DNA of 41,086 nucleotides from Oscillospiraceae bacterium. GTDB taxonomy: Bacteria; Bacillota; Clostridia; Oscillospirales; Oscillospiraceae. The stretch is taken from assembly GCA_022792945.1 (NCBI GenBank), contig JAAWBZ010000060.1, positions 1 to 41,086 on the forward strand. The letters are read 5' to 3'. A program made the position numbers and the translations under genes. Positions within the stretch are counted from its first letter, which is position 1; each line of letters begins with the position of its first letter. Below are positions 33,030 to 40,942 of the stretch, one piece after another. The notes below the pieces were generated by a model, which ran no database searches, had not been told where the DNA came from, and saw nothing but the letters and a program-made list of their open reading frames with translations.

Positions 33030-34127
33030 TTATTTCAGCAGCATCCCCGAGTTGAGCAGCGTCGTGGAGTAGAGGAACAGCACATCCTGGTCCGAGAAGG
33101 TTACAAACCGGTCCAGCACCTGGGATGAGACGTACCGCAGGTCGATCAGCGTCACCCTCCGGTAGCCCTCCAGGAACAGCGGCGCGAGGCTGCTGCCGAA
33201 GGAGTCCCGGAAGATCACCAGCTCCCGATCCGTTTGCGCCTGGGGGCTTTCGATGGTCAGGATGGCCTGGGGGCCGGCGGCAAAGACGTCGTAGCCGTCG
33301 CCGCCATCAAACCGGTCCACGGTGTACACCGGGAGGGTCCCCCCGGTTTCGGCGCTGGTCATGGAGGCCGCCTCAATGGCGGGGCTGGTCAGGTAGGTCA
33401 GGGCATCCGGCACCAGGGGCAGGGCCGTCTGGCTGAAATAGACGCCCCGGAAGGGGGAAAGCGTCCGGGCCCGATAGCCCCCCGCGGGGAGCAGCTCCGT
33501 CCCCAGTCCCATGGCGTCCGCCAGGGCCTGGGCCGCGGGCAGAAGGGCCTCCTGCCGCCAGTGGACGTCGGTGCGGTAGTAATCCCCCAGCTCCAGCATG
33601 GAAAACAGATCTACGCAGGGCGCGCCCAGGGTCTCCTGGAGGATTTCCAGCAGCCGGTCATAGTCCATGTGGGGATAGCCCCCGGCCTCGGCAGCGTAAT
33701 AGCCCTTGTCCGGGACCAGGGCGTAATAAACGTTCATACCCTGGAGGTACTTCTCGCGCACCTCACGGATTTTGTTGGCGGCGTACCGGACCTGCTCCTC
33801 CTTCAGGGGATATTCCAGCTTCACCGCGCTGCCCTCCCGGAGGTAGATGCCGTGGTCGTCCTTCTGCCGCAGAAAATAGAGCCGCATGGCGGCGTTCCCG
33901 GCGCGCCAGGCGTCCCGCAGGGGGAACTGGTCCAGAAGATACGTCTCCAGGCCGCTCATGTAGTCCCCGGAGAACAAGCTCTCCGCCGTTGCCGCCGGGG
34001 CCTGGGCCAGGGGGCGGCGCTCCGCCGCCGAGATCGCCTGGTCCGGCGCGGCAAGGCCCCACACGGACAATCCGCCCAGGATGGACAGCACCACCGCCAG
34101 GGTGGCAATGGCTTTGGCACGCTGCAT
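33030..34127 (-). CDS. DHHW/AlgX-like SGNH-fold extracytoplasmic protein
   Basis: 365 residues with an N-terminal signal anchor (about 6-27, ATLAVVLSILGGLSVWGLA). Conserved features of the DHHW/AlgX group: ERRPLAQ, SLFSGDYMSGLETYLLDQFPLRDAW near residues 50-75, YYRTDVHWRQEA (the D-x-H-W motif), and RDSFGSSLAPLF near the C-terminus supplying the Ser. Such proteins work with MBOAT proteins to transfer acyl groups to exported polymers. The MBOAT gene is 11 bp upstream in the same operon. The polymer here is unknown. Confidence 0.85.
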   Translation of the reverse strand: MQRAKAIATLAVVLSILGGLSVWGLAAPDQAISAAERRPLAQAPAATAESLFSGDYMSGLETYLLDQFPLRDAWRAGNAAMRLYFLRQKDDHGIYLREGSAVKLEYPLKEEQVRYAANKIREVREKYLQGMNVYYALVPDKGYYAAEAGGYPHMDYDRLLEILQETLGAPCVDLFSMLELGDYYRTDVHWRQEALLPAAQALADAMGLGTELLPAGGYRARTLSPFRGVYFSQTALPLVPDALTYLTSPAIEAASMTSAETGGTLPVYTVDRFDGGDGYDVFAAGPQAILTIESPQAQTDRELVIFRDSFGSSLAPLFLEGYRRVTLIDLRYVSSQVLDRFVTFSDQDVLFLYSTTLLNSGMLLK

Positions 34128-34138
34128 GGCTTCGCCTC

Positions 34139-35533
34139 CTAAAATCGGAAATACAAAAAGGGGTTAAAGGACCCGTCCACCAGACTGGCGGTGCAGGCCA
34201 GCAGGACCGCCGCAGCCGCCAGCGGCTCCAGCGCCACGGCGGCCCGCCGCCGCGAGAGCCGGAGGCCCCAGCGCCTCCAGCAGGGCAGCGCCGCGGCCAT
34301 GGCCAGGAGCAGCAGCACGCCATAGCTCCGGAGATAGTAGAGCGCGTCGCCGCTGAGCCCTGGCAGGCCCGTCAGCCCCAGCATCCCGCCCAGGTCTGCC
34401 GCCGCGCCGGTGAGGCCGTCGGCGTTGAACAGGACAAAGCTGAAGAGCACCAGCAGCAGCACATAGCCGTGCTGAAGCGCCCGGGGCCATTTCTCCAGCC
34501 GCGCCCCCAGCCACAGCTTCTCCGCCGCCAGCAGCACGCCGAACAGCGCGCCCCAGAGGACGAAGTTCCAGCTGGCTCCGTGCCAAAGCCCCGTCAGCAG
34601 CCACACCGCCGCCAGGTTCCGCACCCACCGCCTGCGGCTGACACGGTTGCCGCCCAGGGGGATATAGACATAGTCCCGGAACCAGCCGCCCAGGGTCATA
34701 TGCCACCGCCGCCAGAACTCGGTGATGGAGCGGGAGAGATAGGGGTAGTCGAAATTCTCCGGGAACCGGAAGCCGAACACCCGCCCCAGGCCGATGGCCA
34801 TATCGGAATAGCCGGAGAAATCAAAGTAGATTTGCAGCAGAAACGCCAGGGCGTAGACCCAGCAGAAGAGGACGCTGGGGTCCTGGGAGGCGCGGAAGGC
34901 CGCGCACAGCTCCCCCAGGCCGTTGGCGATGAGCACCTTCTTCCCCAGGCCGAACACGAAGCGCCGCAGGCCCGACGACACCCCCTCCAGGGTGGAGCGC
35001 CGGTCCGCCAGCTCCGCCTCCACGTCGGTATAGCGGACGATGGGCCCGGCGATCAGCTGGGGGAAGAGGCAGACGAAAGCGGCAAACGTCGCAAAATTCC
35101 GCTGCACCCGCGCCCGCCCGCGGTAGACGTCGATGGTGTAGGACATGGTCTGGAAGGTGAAAAAGCTGATGCCGATGGGCAGCGGCACGCCGGTCAGGGG
35201 GAGTTCTGTCCCCAGGAGGGCGTTGAGGGTACCCAGGAAGAAATCAGCGTACTTGAAAAAGCCCAGAAGCCCCAGATTCACCGCCAAGGAGGCGATCAGG
35301 AACCCCCTGGCGGACCGCCCCGCCGCCTGCCGCCGCGCGATGAGCAGGCTCCAGACGAAGTCGCTTACCGACGAGAGCAGCAGCAGCGCCACATACACCG
35401 GTTCGCCGAAAAAGTAGAAAATGAGGCTCGCCAGCAGCAGCACGCCGTTGCGCCACCCCCGGGGCGCGAGGAAATACGCCAGCAGCGTCAGGGGCAGGAA
35501 CGCGTATAAAAATGTGATGCTGGAAAAAAGCAA
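34139..35533 (-). CDS. MBOAT-family O-acyltransferase (AlgI/DltB-like)
   Basis: 464 residues with about ten to twelve hydrophobic segments. It begins MLFSSITFLYAFLPLTLLAYFLAP, typical of AlgI. Motifs: GFFKYADFF, PIGISFFTFQTMSYTIDVYRG, FPQLIAGPIVRY, QIYFDFSGYSDMAIGLGR.FGF, FPENFDYPY..RSITEFWRRWHMTL, YIPLGGNRVS, and GLWHGASWNF with catalytic His318. It moves an acyl (probably acetyl) group across the membrane for the downstream DHHW protein. The lipoprotein gene precedes it by 18 bp. Confidence 0.93.
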   Translation of the reverse strand: MLFSSITFLYAFLPLTLLAYFLAPRGWRNGVLLLASLIFYFFGEPVYVALLLLSSVSDFVWSLLIARRQAAGRSARGFLIASLAVNLGLLGFFKYADFFLGTLNALLGTELPLTGVPLPIGISFFTFQTMSYTIDVYRGRARVQRNFATFAAFVCLFPQLIAGPIVRYTDVEAELADRRSTLEGVSSGLRRFVFGLGKKVLIANGLGELCAAFRASQDPSVLFCWVYALAFLLQIYFDFSGYSDMAIGLGRVFGFRFPENFDYPYLSRSITEFWRRWHMTLGGWFRDYVYIPLGGNRVSRRRWVRNLAAVWLLTGLWHGASWNFVLWGALFGVLLAAEKLWLGARLEKWPRALQHGYVLLLVLFSFVLFNADGLTGAAADLGGMLGLTGLPGLSGDALYYLRSYGVLLLLAMAAALPCWRRWGLRLSRRRAAVALEPLAAAAVLLACTASLVDGSFNPFLYFRF

Positions 35534-35551
35534 CGTCCCCGCCCCTTTCTG

Positions 35552-36790
35552 TTACATGGCGTTAAAATTGGCGATGATGGCGTCCGCCGCCGCCTGGCTG
35601 CTCATGACCAGCAGGGCCAGACGGCCCTTGGACGCGGTCTGGACGCTCTCGGCCTCCACGCAGATCCACTTGCGGGGATCGGCGCTCTCCTGCATGGCCG
35701 CCGCCGCCGCCGCGGCATCGCCGCCCTCGGGGACCTCCACCAGGACCACGCTGTGGGGGATCGAGCCGATGATGGGATCGGCGGACAGGCCGCGCCAGCC
35801 CTCGGCATAGGGGATGAAGGCCACGAACTCAAAGTTCTCCGCCGTCAGCTCCATGTTCAGGCAGTCCGGTATATCCACACCGCCAAGAATCGACGCCATC
35901 ACCGCCTCCAGGTCGGTCTCAGCCGCCGCCGGGGCCTCCGGCTCCGTGGGAGCGGGGGCTGGCTCCGGCTGCGCGGGCTGCACCGGCTGCACAGGCTGCG
36001 GGTCCGGCTGCGCGGGCTGCACCGGCTGCACGGGGGCCGGGTCCGGCTGGATGGGGATCGGCTGCGGCGGGTCCGGCTGGGCCGGCGCGGGGGTGGGGAT
36101 GGGCACGGCGCTGCCGTCGTCCTCCAGGGCGGGCATATTGTCCGTCTCGTCCTCGTCGGGGGCCATGGTGGGCATGTCCACCGGTTCCTCCTCCGGCAGG
36201 GCGGCGGGCTGGTTCAGCACGTCGTCCGGCAGCGGCTCCAGCTGCCCGCCGTCCGCATCCTCCCGTTCCGGGATGGCCAGGTCGGCTTCGGGCGTCTCCA
36301 CACCGTTGAGGGCGTCAAAATTCTGCAAAATGGCGTTGGCCGTCTCCGCCTGGCTCATGACCAGCAGGATGGTGTCGCCGTACCGGCGCACCACGGTCTT
36401 TTCCGCCCCCACACAGATCCACTTCCGGGGATCGGCGCTGCTGCGGATAGTCTCCTCGGCCTTCTCGGCCTCCTCCGTGCCGCCGGCCACGCGCACCAGC
36501 ACCACGCTGTGGGGCATGGCGTTGATCAGCGCGTCCGCGGTCACGCCCTGCACACCCTCGGCATAGGGAAGAAAGGCAAAAAATTCAAAGTTTTCCTCGG
36601 TCAGCTCCGCGATCTCGTAGTCCGGCAGGTTGGGCACGTCCTTCAAGATGGCCTCCATGGCCTCGGTCAGGTCCATCTCCTCCACGGCGTAGCCGCCGGA
36701 CGCCGCGGGGGCGTTTTCCTCCTCTTTGCCGCAGGCGGCCAGGGAGACCGCCAGCGCCAGCACACAAAGCAGGGCAAACAGTCGTTTCAT
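35552..36790 (-). CDS. Lipoprotein with two tandem DUF4358-like domains
   Basis: 412 residues. The N-terminal lipoprotein signal ends at Cys20 (LALAVSLAAC). Two homologous domains are visible, about 36-165 and 300-412. They share E(N)FEF.AF.PYAEG, PHSVVLV.V, ADPRKWICV.AE and LLVMS.A.....NF. Between them is an acidic then Pro/Gln linker with repeats of QPxQPVQPAQP. The domain resembles DUF4358, often found beside MBOAT/DHHW genes in gut Firmicutes; that family name is moderate confidence. The function is unknown; an accessory role in polymer acylation is inferred from the operon. Confidence 0.72.
   Translation of the reverse strand: MKRLFALLCVLALAVSLAACGKEEENAPAASGGYAVEEMDLTEAMEAILKDVPNLPDYEIAELTEENFEFFAFLPYAEGVQGVTADALINAMPHSVVLVRVAGGTEEAEKAEETIRSSADPRKWICVGAEKTVVRRYGDTILLVMSQAETANAILQNFDALNGVETPEADLAIPEREDADGGQLEPLPDDVLNQPAALPEEEPVDMPTMAPDEDETDNMPALEDDGSAVPIPTPAPAQPDPPQPIPIQPDPAPVQPVQPAQPDPQPVQPVQPAQPEPAPAPTEPEAPAAAETDLEAVMASILGGVDIPDCLNMELTAENFEFVAFIPYAEGWRGLSADPIIGSIPHSVVLVEVPEGGDAAAAAAAMQESADPRKWICVEAESVQTASKGRLALLVMSSQAAADAIIANFNAM
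35965..36060. repeat. Direct repeats encoding a Pro/Gln linker
   Basis: Near-identical units (GCGCGGGCTGCACCGGCTGC, repeated about 42 bp apart, with further partial copies) encode the QPVQPAQP linker of the two-domain lipoprotein. They are in-frame coding repeats, prone to length change, and not CRISPR-like. Confidence 0.75.
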
Positions 36791-36914
36791 GATTCACAAT
36801 TCCTTTCGCAAAAACTCCGGCGGCACGCGCCGGCATGAGCTTATGACGAAGGCTCAGGCATATAGTTCCCGCTTTTTTCAAAAAAGAAGAAAAAATTTTT
36901 CCGCGCGCCGCCTC

Positions 36915-36941
36915 TTATCTCCCGAAAATTTCAGCCGATAA
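36915..36941 (+). promoter_or_regulatory. Possible sigma-28 promoter upstream of the SGNH hydrolase
   Basis: GCCGATAA (36934-36941) is an exact match to the sigma-28 -10 consensus. Fifteen bp upstream stands TTAT where TAAA is expected (2 of 4). It lies 50 bp before the ATG of the SGNH gene in an AT-rich intergenic region. The same octamer also occurs inside dnaK, where it has no promoter role, so chance is possible. Confidence 0.4.
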
Positions 36942-36991
36942 AAAAACTGGCTTTCAGCAGCTTATTTTCATCACACCAAGGAGCCGTCAAC

Positions 36992-37618
36992 ATGAACATT
37001 CTTTTCCAGGGCGACAGCATCACCGACTGCCTGCGCGACACCGCGGACCCCGCCGACCTCGGCCAGGGCTACGCACGGATTGCCGCCGGACTTCTCCGGG
37101 CCGGGCACCCGGGAATCCCCCTGACCTTCCGGAACCTGGGCGTCGCCGGCAGCCAGACCGCGGACCTCCTCGCCCGCATCGAGACCGACGTGGTCCAGGT
37201 GCAGCCGGACCTGGTCTCGCTGCTCATCGGCATCAACGACGTCTGGCACTACGCCGCCGACCGCCGCTGGCTTCCCCAAGATGTCTTTGAGGGGCAGTAC
37301 CGCGCCGTCCTGGAGACCATCCGCACCCGGACCCATGCCAAGCTGGTGGTGCTGGAGCCGTACCTGCTGCCGCTGCCGCGCAAGGCGTTCTTCCGGGAGG
37401 ACCTGGACCCCAAGATCCAGATCATCCGCCGCCTGGCTCTGGCGTACGCCGACGTCTTTGTCCCCACCGACGGGCTGATGACCGCCGCCCTGCTGGGCCG
37501 GCCCCAGGACGCCTTCTCCGAGGATGGCGTCCACCTCAACGACGCCGGCGCGCAGGTCCTGGCCCGCATCTACGCCGACTGGGTCGGCCCGGTGATCGAG
37601 GCCATGGCCCAGTCCTGA
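36992..37618 (+). CDS. SGNH/GDSL-type hydrolase
   Basis: 208 residues with no signal peptide, so probably cytoplasmic. The four SGNH blocks are visible: GDSIT with nucleophile Ser9, NLGVAG with Gly50, GINDVW with Asn82, and DGVHLND with Asp178 and His181. The family hydrolyses esters, often deacetylating carbohydrates. The substrate is unknown. It is a single gene between the lipoprotein operon and flotillin, with its own terminator. Start ATG follows CCAAGGAGCC. Confidence 0.92.
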   Translation: MNILFQGDSITDCLRDTADPADLGQGYARIAAGLLRAGHPGIPLTFRNLGVAGSQTADLLARIETDVVQVQPDLVSLLIGINDVWHYAADRRWLPQDVFEGQYRAVLETIRTRTHAKLVVLEPYLLPLPRKAFFREDLDPKIQIIRRLALAYADVFVPTDGLMTAALLGRPQDAFSEDGVHLNDAGAQVLARIYADWVGPVIEAMAQS

Positions 37619-37625
37619 AGCAAAC

Positions 37626-37658
37626 GCGCCGGCCTTTCGCAAGGCCGGCGCACGATTT
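37626..37658. terminator. Terminator between SGNH hydrolase and flotillin
   Basis: An 11-bp perfect stem GCGCCGGCCTT/AAGGCCGGCGC (37626-37636 with 37641-37651, loop TCGC), followed by ACGATTTTT. It separates the convergent SGNH and flotillin genes; its T-run favours plus-strand termination. Confidence 0.85.
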
Positions 37659-39125
37659 TTACTGGACGCTGCCCACCAGCGGCTCCTCTTCATCGGGCCT
37701 GGGGTCCTCGGCGGTCACGTGGATGGTGTCCGGCACGCCGGTGACGGTCACGTTCCGGTTGACCTTGGCGTCGTAGCTGCCCGCCCGGACGATCTCGCCC
37801 AGGTCGATGCCCACCGTCTCCTTCATCGCCTCGAACAGCTTGGTCATCACCGCCGGCACGTTGTCCGCCATCTGGCCCACGCCCGCGGCGTCGCCGCCGA
37901 TGATGGTGACCTTGTCAATGGTGCTCAGGGGCTCGGCGATCTTCCCGGCGATCTCCGGCAGGACCCGGATGAGCATCTCGCCCATGGCCGCGCTGTTGTA
38001 CTTCTGATACGCCTCGGCCTTCTTCTCCATGGCCTCGGCCTCTGCAAGGCCCTTCCGGCGGATGGCCTCAGCTTCCGCCTCGCCCACCTTCCGGATGCCC
38101 TCGGCCTCCTGCTCCTTGGCGAAGAGCGCTGCCTCAGCGGCCCGCTGCTGCTCGAACTTCTGCGCCTCCGCCTCCTTCTGGCGGCGATAGAGATCCGCGT
38201 CGGCCTGCTTGCGCACGCTGGCGTTGAGGGCCTCCTCCTGCACCGCGGCCTCCCGCTGCTTGATGACGATCTCCTTTTCCTGCTTGGCGATGTCCGCGTC
38301 GGAGGTGGCGATCTCAATGGTCCGCCGCTGCTCCTGCTCCTGGATCTTGTAGGCGGCGTCGGCCTCGGCCAGCTTGGCGTCAGCGATGCGCTTGAGCTCG
38401 GCCTTGCGGACGTTCAGGTCGTTCTGCTTGACCGCGATCTCCTGCTCGGCAGCCACCTGAGCGTCGTTGGCCTCCTTCTTGGCCATGGCGCGGGCCTTGG
38501 CGATCTCCTTCTCGCTCTCGGCCCGGGCGATGGCGGCGGTCTTTTGGATCTTCACAATATTGTCCACGCCCAGATTCTCAATCACGCCGCTGTCGTCCAC
38601 AAAATTCTGTACATTGAAGCTGACGATGTCCAGCCCCATGGCCGCCAGGTCCGGCTCGGCGTTCTGCTTGACCAGCTCGGCGAACTTCTGCCGGTCGGAG
38701 ACCATCTCCTGCAGCTCCATCTTGCCGACGATCTCGCGCATATTGCCCTCCAGCACCTCCCGGGCCACGCCGCAGATGTACTCGGTGGGCCGGTTCAGGA
38801 AGTTCTGCGCCGCCACCTGCAGCAGCTCCGGCCGGTCGCTGATCTTGACATTGACGGCGGCATCCACGTTGATGTTGATATAGTCCGCCGTAGGCACCGC
38901 GTTGGAGGTCTTGACATCGATGGGAATCAGCTGGAGATTCAGCACGTCCTTCTTCTCCAGGAACGGCACCTTGATGCCCGCCTTGCCGATGAGCACCTTG
39001 GGCCGCCGGCGCAGGCCGGAGATGATGTAGGCCGTGTCCGGCGAGGCCTTGACGTAGCCGCAGAAAAATACGACCAGCAGCAGCACCGCCGCAGCGGCAA
39101 TGATGAGTATGGTAGATAATTCCAT
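37659..39125 (-). CDS. floT: Flotillin-family membrane scaffold protein
   Basis: 488 residues from ATG 39125 with AAGGAAGAGGA upstream; the open frame extends further but without a ribosome-binding site. An N-terminal membrane segment (LSTILIIAAAAVLLLVVFFCGY) is followed by the SPFH/band-7 domain (about 30-200) and a long Ala/Glu-rich coiled coil with EAEA repeats (about 210-400: AEAEAIRRKGLAEAEAMEKK). The C-terminal region has TIIGGD. Flotillin organises functional membrane microdomains. The NfeD-like partner often next to it is not present. Confidence 0.93.
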   Translation of the reverse strand: MELSTILIIAAAAVLLLVVFFCGYVKASPDTAYIISGLRRRPKVLIGKAGIKVPFLEKKDVLNLQLIPIDVKTSNAVPTADYININVDAAVNVKISDRPELLQVAAQNFLNRPTEYICGVAREVLEGNMREIVGKMELQEMVSDRQKFAELVKQNAEPDLAAMGLDIVSFNVQNFVDDSGVIENLGVDNIVKIQKTAAIARAESEKEIAKARAMAKKEANDAQVAAEQEIAVKQNDLNVRKAELKRIADAKLAEADAAYKIQEQEQRRTIEIATSDADIAKQEKEIVIKQREAAVQEEALNASVRKQADADLYRRQKEAEAQKFEQQRAAEAALFAKEQEAEGIRKVGEAEAEAIRRKGLAEAEAMEKKAEAYQKYNSAAMGEMLIRVLPEIAGKIAEPLSTIDKVTIIGGDAAGVGQMADNVPAVMTKLFEAMKETVGIDLGEIVRAGSYDAKVNRNVTVTGVPDTIHVTAEDPRPDEEEPLVGSVQ

Positions 39126-39391
39126 GTTCCTCTTCCTTTCTTTCACGCTGAATGAATGTGTTTCGGTGTCCACCGTACTTCTATGGACGAAAAAGAGCAG
39201 AAAAGGTTCCCGGATTTGGACAGGTCTCCGGCAAATCCGCACCTTATGCCGCCGGAATCAGTCGGTTGGTGTCGATCGCCCCTGCGCGGCGGAAACCACA
39301 GTCCCCGTCCCGCCCGCAGGCGACAGCCAGCCGAAAACGTAGTTACCGGCCGGCGCGACAAAAGTGGGGAGCGGATGTGCAGTTTTCGGCG
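39126..39391. other. Intergenic region between lacI-type gene and flotillin
   Basis: 266 bp between two minus-strand genes. It must carry the flotillin promoter, but I see no convincing -35/-10 pair. No recognisable terminator or gene was found. Confidence 0.4.
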
Positions 39392-40471
39392 TCAGCCGGA
39401 AACGGAACGCAGCGAGCCGTTTTTGGAGCCTACACTGCTGCGCTCAACAACGCGGGTGGACAGCGCCAGCTTCACCAGTCCCGTCTCCCGGGCGGTGCGG
39501 ACGGACTTGCCCTCCTGGATGCGCCGGTGGAGCAGCCCCACCGCCTCGCGGCCCAGGCGCTCCTTGAAGGAGTGCACCGTGGTGATAGGCGGGTCCACCA
39601 TCTCGCAGACCGACACATCGTCAAACCCCATCACCGAAAGGTCCTCCGGCACCCGGATGCCCCGGGCCGTCAGAGCGCGGATGGCCGAGGCGGCAATAAA
39701 ATCATTCTCCGCGTAAAGGACGTCCGGCAGCGCCGGCCTCGTCTCCAGCCAGGCGGAAATATCCCGGAACGCGCCGTCGGCGGAGACGTCCACCGGGACC
39801 ACCTCCGGCGCGGCGTCCGGACCCAGCTGCTCCCGCAGGGCCGCGCGCAGACCCTCCTCCCGGCCGCTGAAGCTGTCGATGCGCTGGCGGACCCGCAGGT
39901 ATCCGACGCGCCGGTGGCCGCGGCCGATCAGGTAGGCGATGGCGTCCCGGGCGCCGCAGCGGTTGTCGTTGCCCACGCTGTCCACCTGGGAGGAATAAGT
40001 AAAATTATCCAGAATCACCACCGGGAAGGACACCGGCTCCGGCCCGATGAAGGGCGCAAGCTCGTTGCGCCGGGCGGGGACGATCTCCGTTCCCATAATC
40101 AAAAGCCCTGCCAGATCCGGCAGCACGTCGCCCAGCTGCTCCTGAAAGGGCTTGTCGGCATAGTAAAACCGGATCATGGTGCGATACCCCAGCGATGTGG
40201 CCGCGGCCTCGATGCCTTTGAGGACAAAGGTGTAGAAATTGGTCTCCAGGACCACGCCCACGTCGGGGTCCACATAGATCAGGAAGCAGATCAGGCGGCT
40301 GCCGCCCGCCGCAGGGGGCTTGGACGCGGCGTAGCCCATCTCCGCGGCGGCGGCCAGGACCTTTTCCCGGGTGGCGCGGCTGACGCCGGGCTTGCCGTTG
40401 AGCGCAACGGAAACGGAGGCGGTGGACAGGCCCAGCTTCCGGGCAATGTCCCGCGCGGTTGTATTTGCCAT
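39392..40471 (-). CDS. LacI/GalR-family transcriptional regulator
   Basis: 359 residues. N-terminal helix-turn-helix TTARDIARKLGLSTASVSVALNG followed by the hinge region VSRATREKVLAAAAEMGYAAS. The rest is a periplasmic-binding-protein-like sensor (GLLIMGTEIV, VVILDN, GRGHRRVGYL, ALPDVLYAENDFIA, RVPEDLSVMGFDD, TTVHSFKERLGREAV), typical of sugar-responsive repressors. Its ligand is unknown. It is divergent from a lipoprotein gene that is its most likely target. The ATG has GAGGTGA upstream. Confidence 0.93.
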   Translation of the reverse strand: MANTTARDIARKLGLSTASVSVALNGKPGVSRATREKVLAAAAEMGYAASKPPAAGGSRLICFLIYVDPDVGVVLETNFYTFVLKGIEAAATSLGYRTMIRFYYADKPFQEQLGDVLPDLAGLLIMGTEIVPARRNELAPFIGPEPVSFPVVILDNFTYSSQVDSVGNDNRCGARDAIAYLIGRGHRRVGYLRVRQRIDSFSGREEGLRAALREQLGPDAAPEVVPVDVSADGAFRDISAWLETRPALPDVLYAENDFIAASAIRALTARGIRVPEDLSVMGFDDVSVCEMVDPPITTVHSFKERLGREAVGLLHRRIQEGKSVRTARETGLVKLALSTRVVERSSVGSKNGSLRSVSG

Positions 40472-40491
40472 GGTCGATTCACCTCAATACT

Positions 40492-40497
40492 ATCATA
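40492..40497 (-). promoter_or_regulatory. Extended -10 of the lacI-type gene
   Basis: On the minus strand TGTTATGAT forms an extended -10 (TGn-TATGAT) about 20 bp upstream of the ATG. No good -35 is 17 bp further upstream (TTTCAT), which fits an extended -10 promoter. Confidence 0.45.
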
Positions 40498-40513
40498 ACA
40501 GATTCGTTTCGCA

Positions 40514-40556
40514 AATGAAAGGCAAATTTCAGACGAATTTTCAACTTAACGTTTAG
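40514..40556. promoter_or_regulatory. Candidate LacI-family operators
   Basis: CTTAACGTTTAG (40545-40556) is a palindrome with the central CG typical of LacI/GalR operators (10 of 12 positions symmetric). TGAAA-N6-TTTCA (about 40516-40531) is a second inverted repeat. Both lie just upstream of the regulator, suggesting autoregulation. Confidence 0.4.
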
Positions 40557-40805
40557 CAGAAACGACGAAGAATTCCGGGAATATCCGCCGATGGCGGCGC
40601 ATAGACTCTTCTGAGGAAAATCCTTCCACACCGCCTCGATTGCCGTGGTTTTTTTAAAAATTGTTTACGAACTCGCGGCTGCGACGGGGTTTTTGCAACC
40701 TCGCTCCATGGAAAATGGGGGAAATTTTACGATTTCAGTCACTCCGCTTCGGTTGTGTTGCCCATTTTAACAAAATAACCGCAAATAATTTGGCTAATAA
40801 TTACG
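40557..40805. other. Intergenic region without genes
   Basis: About 250 bp with no open frame of note and alternating GC-rich and AT-rich tracts (TTTTTTTAAAAATTG near 40650). It is probably a control region shared by the divergent regulator and lipoprotein genes. No terminator or RNA gene is recognised. Confidence 0.4.
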
Positions 40806-40834
40806 TTGCAAATCGGGCGCATTCCGTGTATCAT
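40806..40834 (+). promoter_or_regulatory. Sigma-A promoter of the lipoprotein gene
   Basis: TTGCAA (40806-40811), 17-bp spacer, TATCAT (40829-40834). It gives a leader of about 100 nt containing the perfect 8-bp hairpin CGCGGCGC/GCGCCGCG at 40851-40869. Confidence 0.7.
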
Positions 40835-40942
40835 AGAAGCCAGCAGAGGACGCGGCGCCGTGCGCCGCGCCGAAGCCGCGCCAACGCCGCCCGCCAGGAC
40901 CGCTTCCGGGGACGGCCGCGGCAGAAACAAAATAAGGAGTGT

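Noticed and set aside
33989..35509. 506-codon plus-strand open frame
   Set aside because: Shadow of the MBOAT gene on the other strand, whose family motifs are unmistakable; the plus translation is Pro/Gln/Arg low complexity.
35965..36060. CRISPR-like repeated units
   Set aside because: The repeats are in frame within the lipoprotein gene, encode a Pro/Gln linker and have no unique spacers of constant length.
39152..40498. 448-codon plus-strand open frame
   Set aside because: Antisense to the LacI-type regulator, which has a clear HTH, sensor domain and ribosome-binding site.
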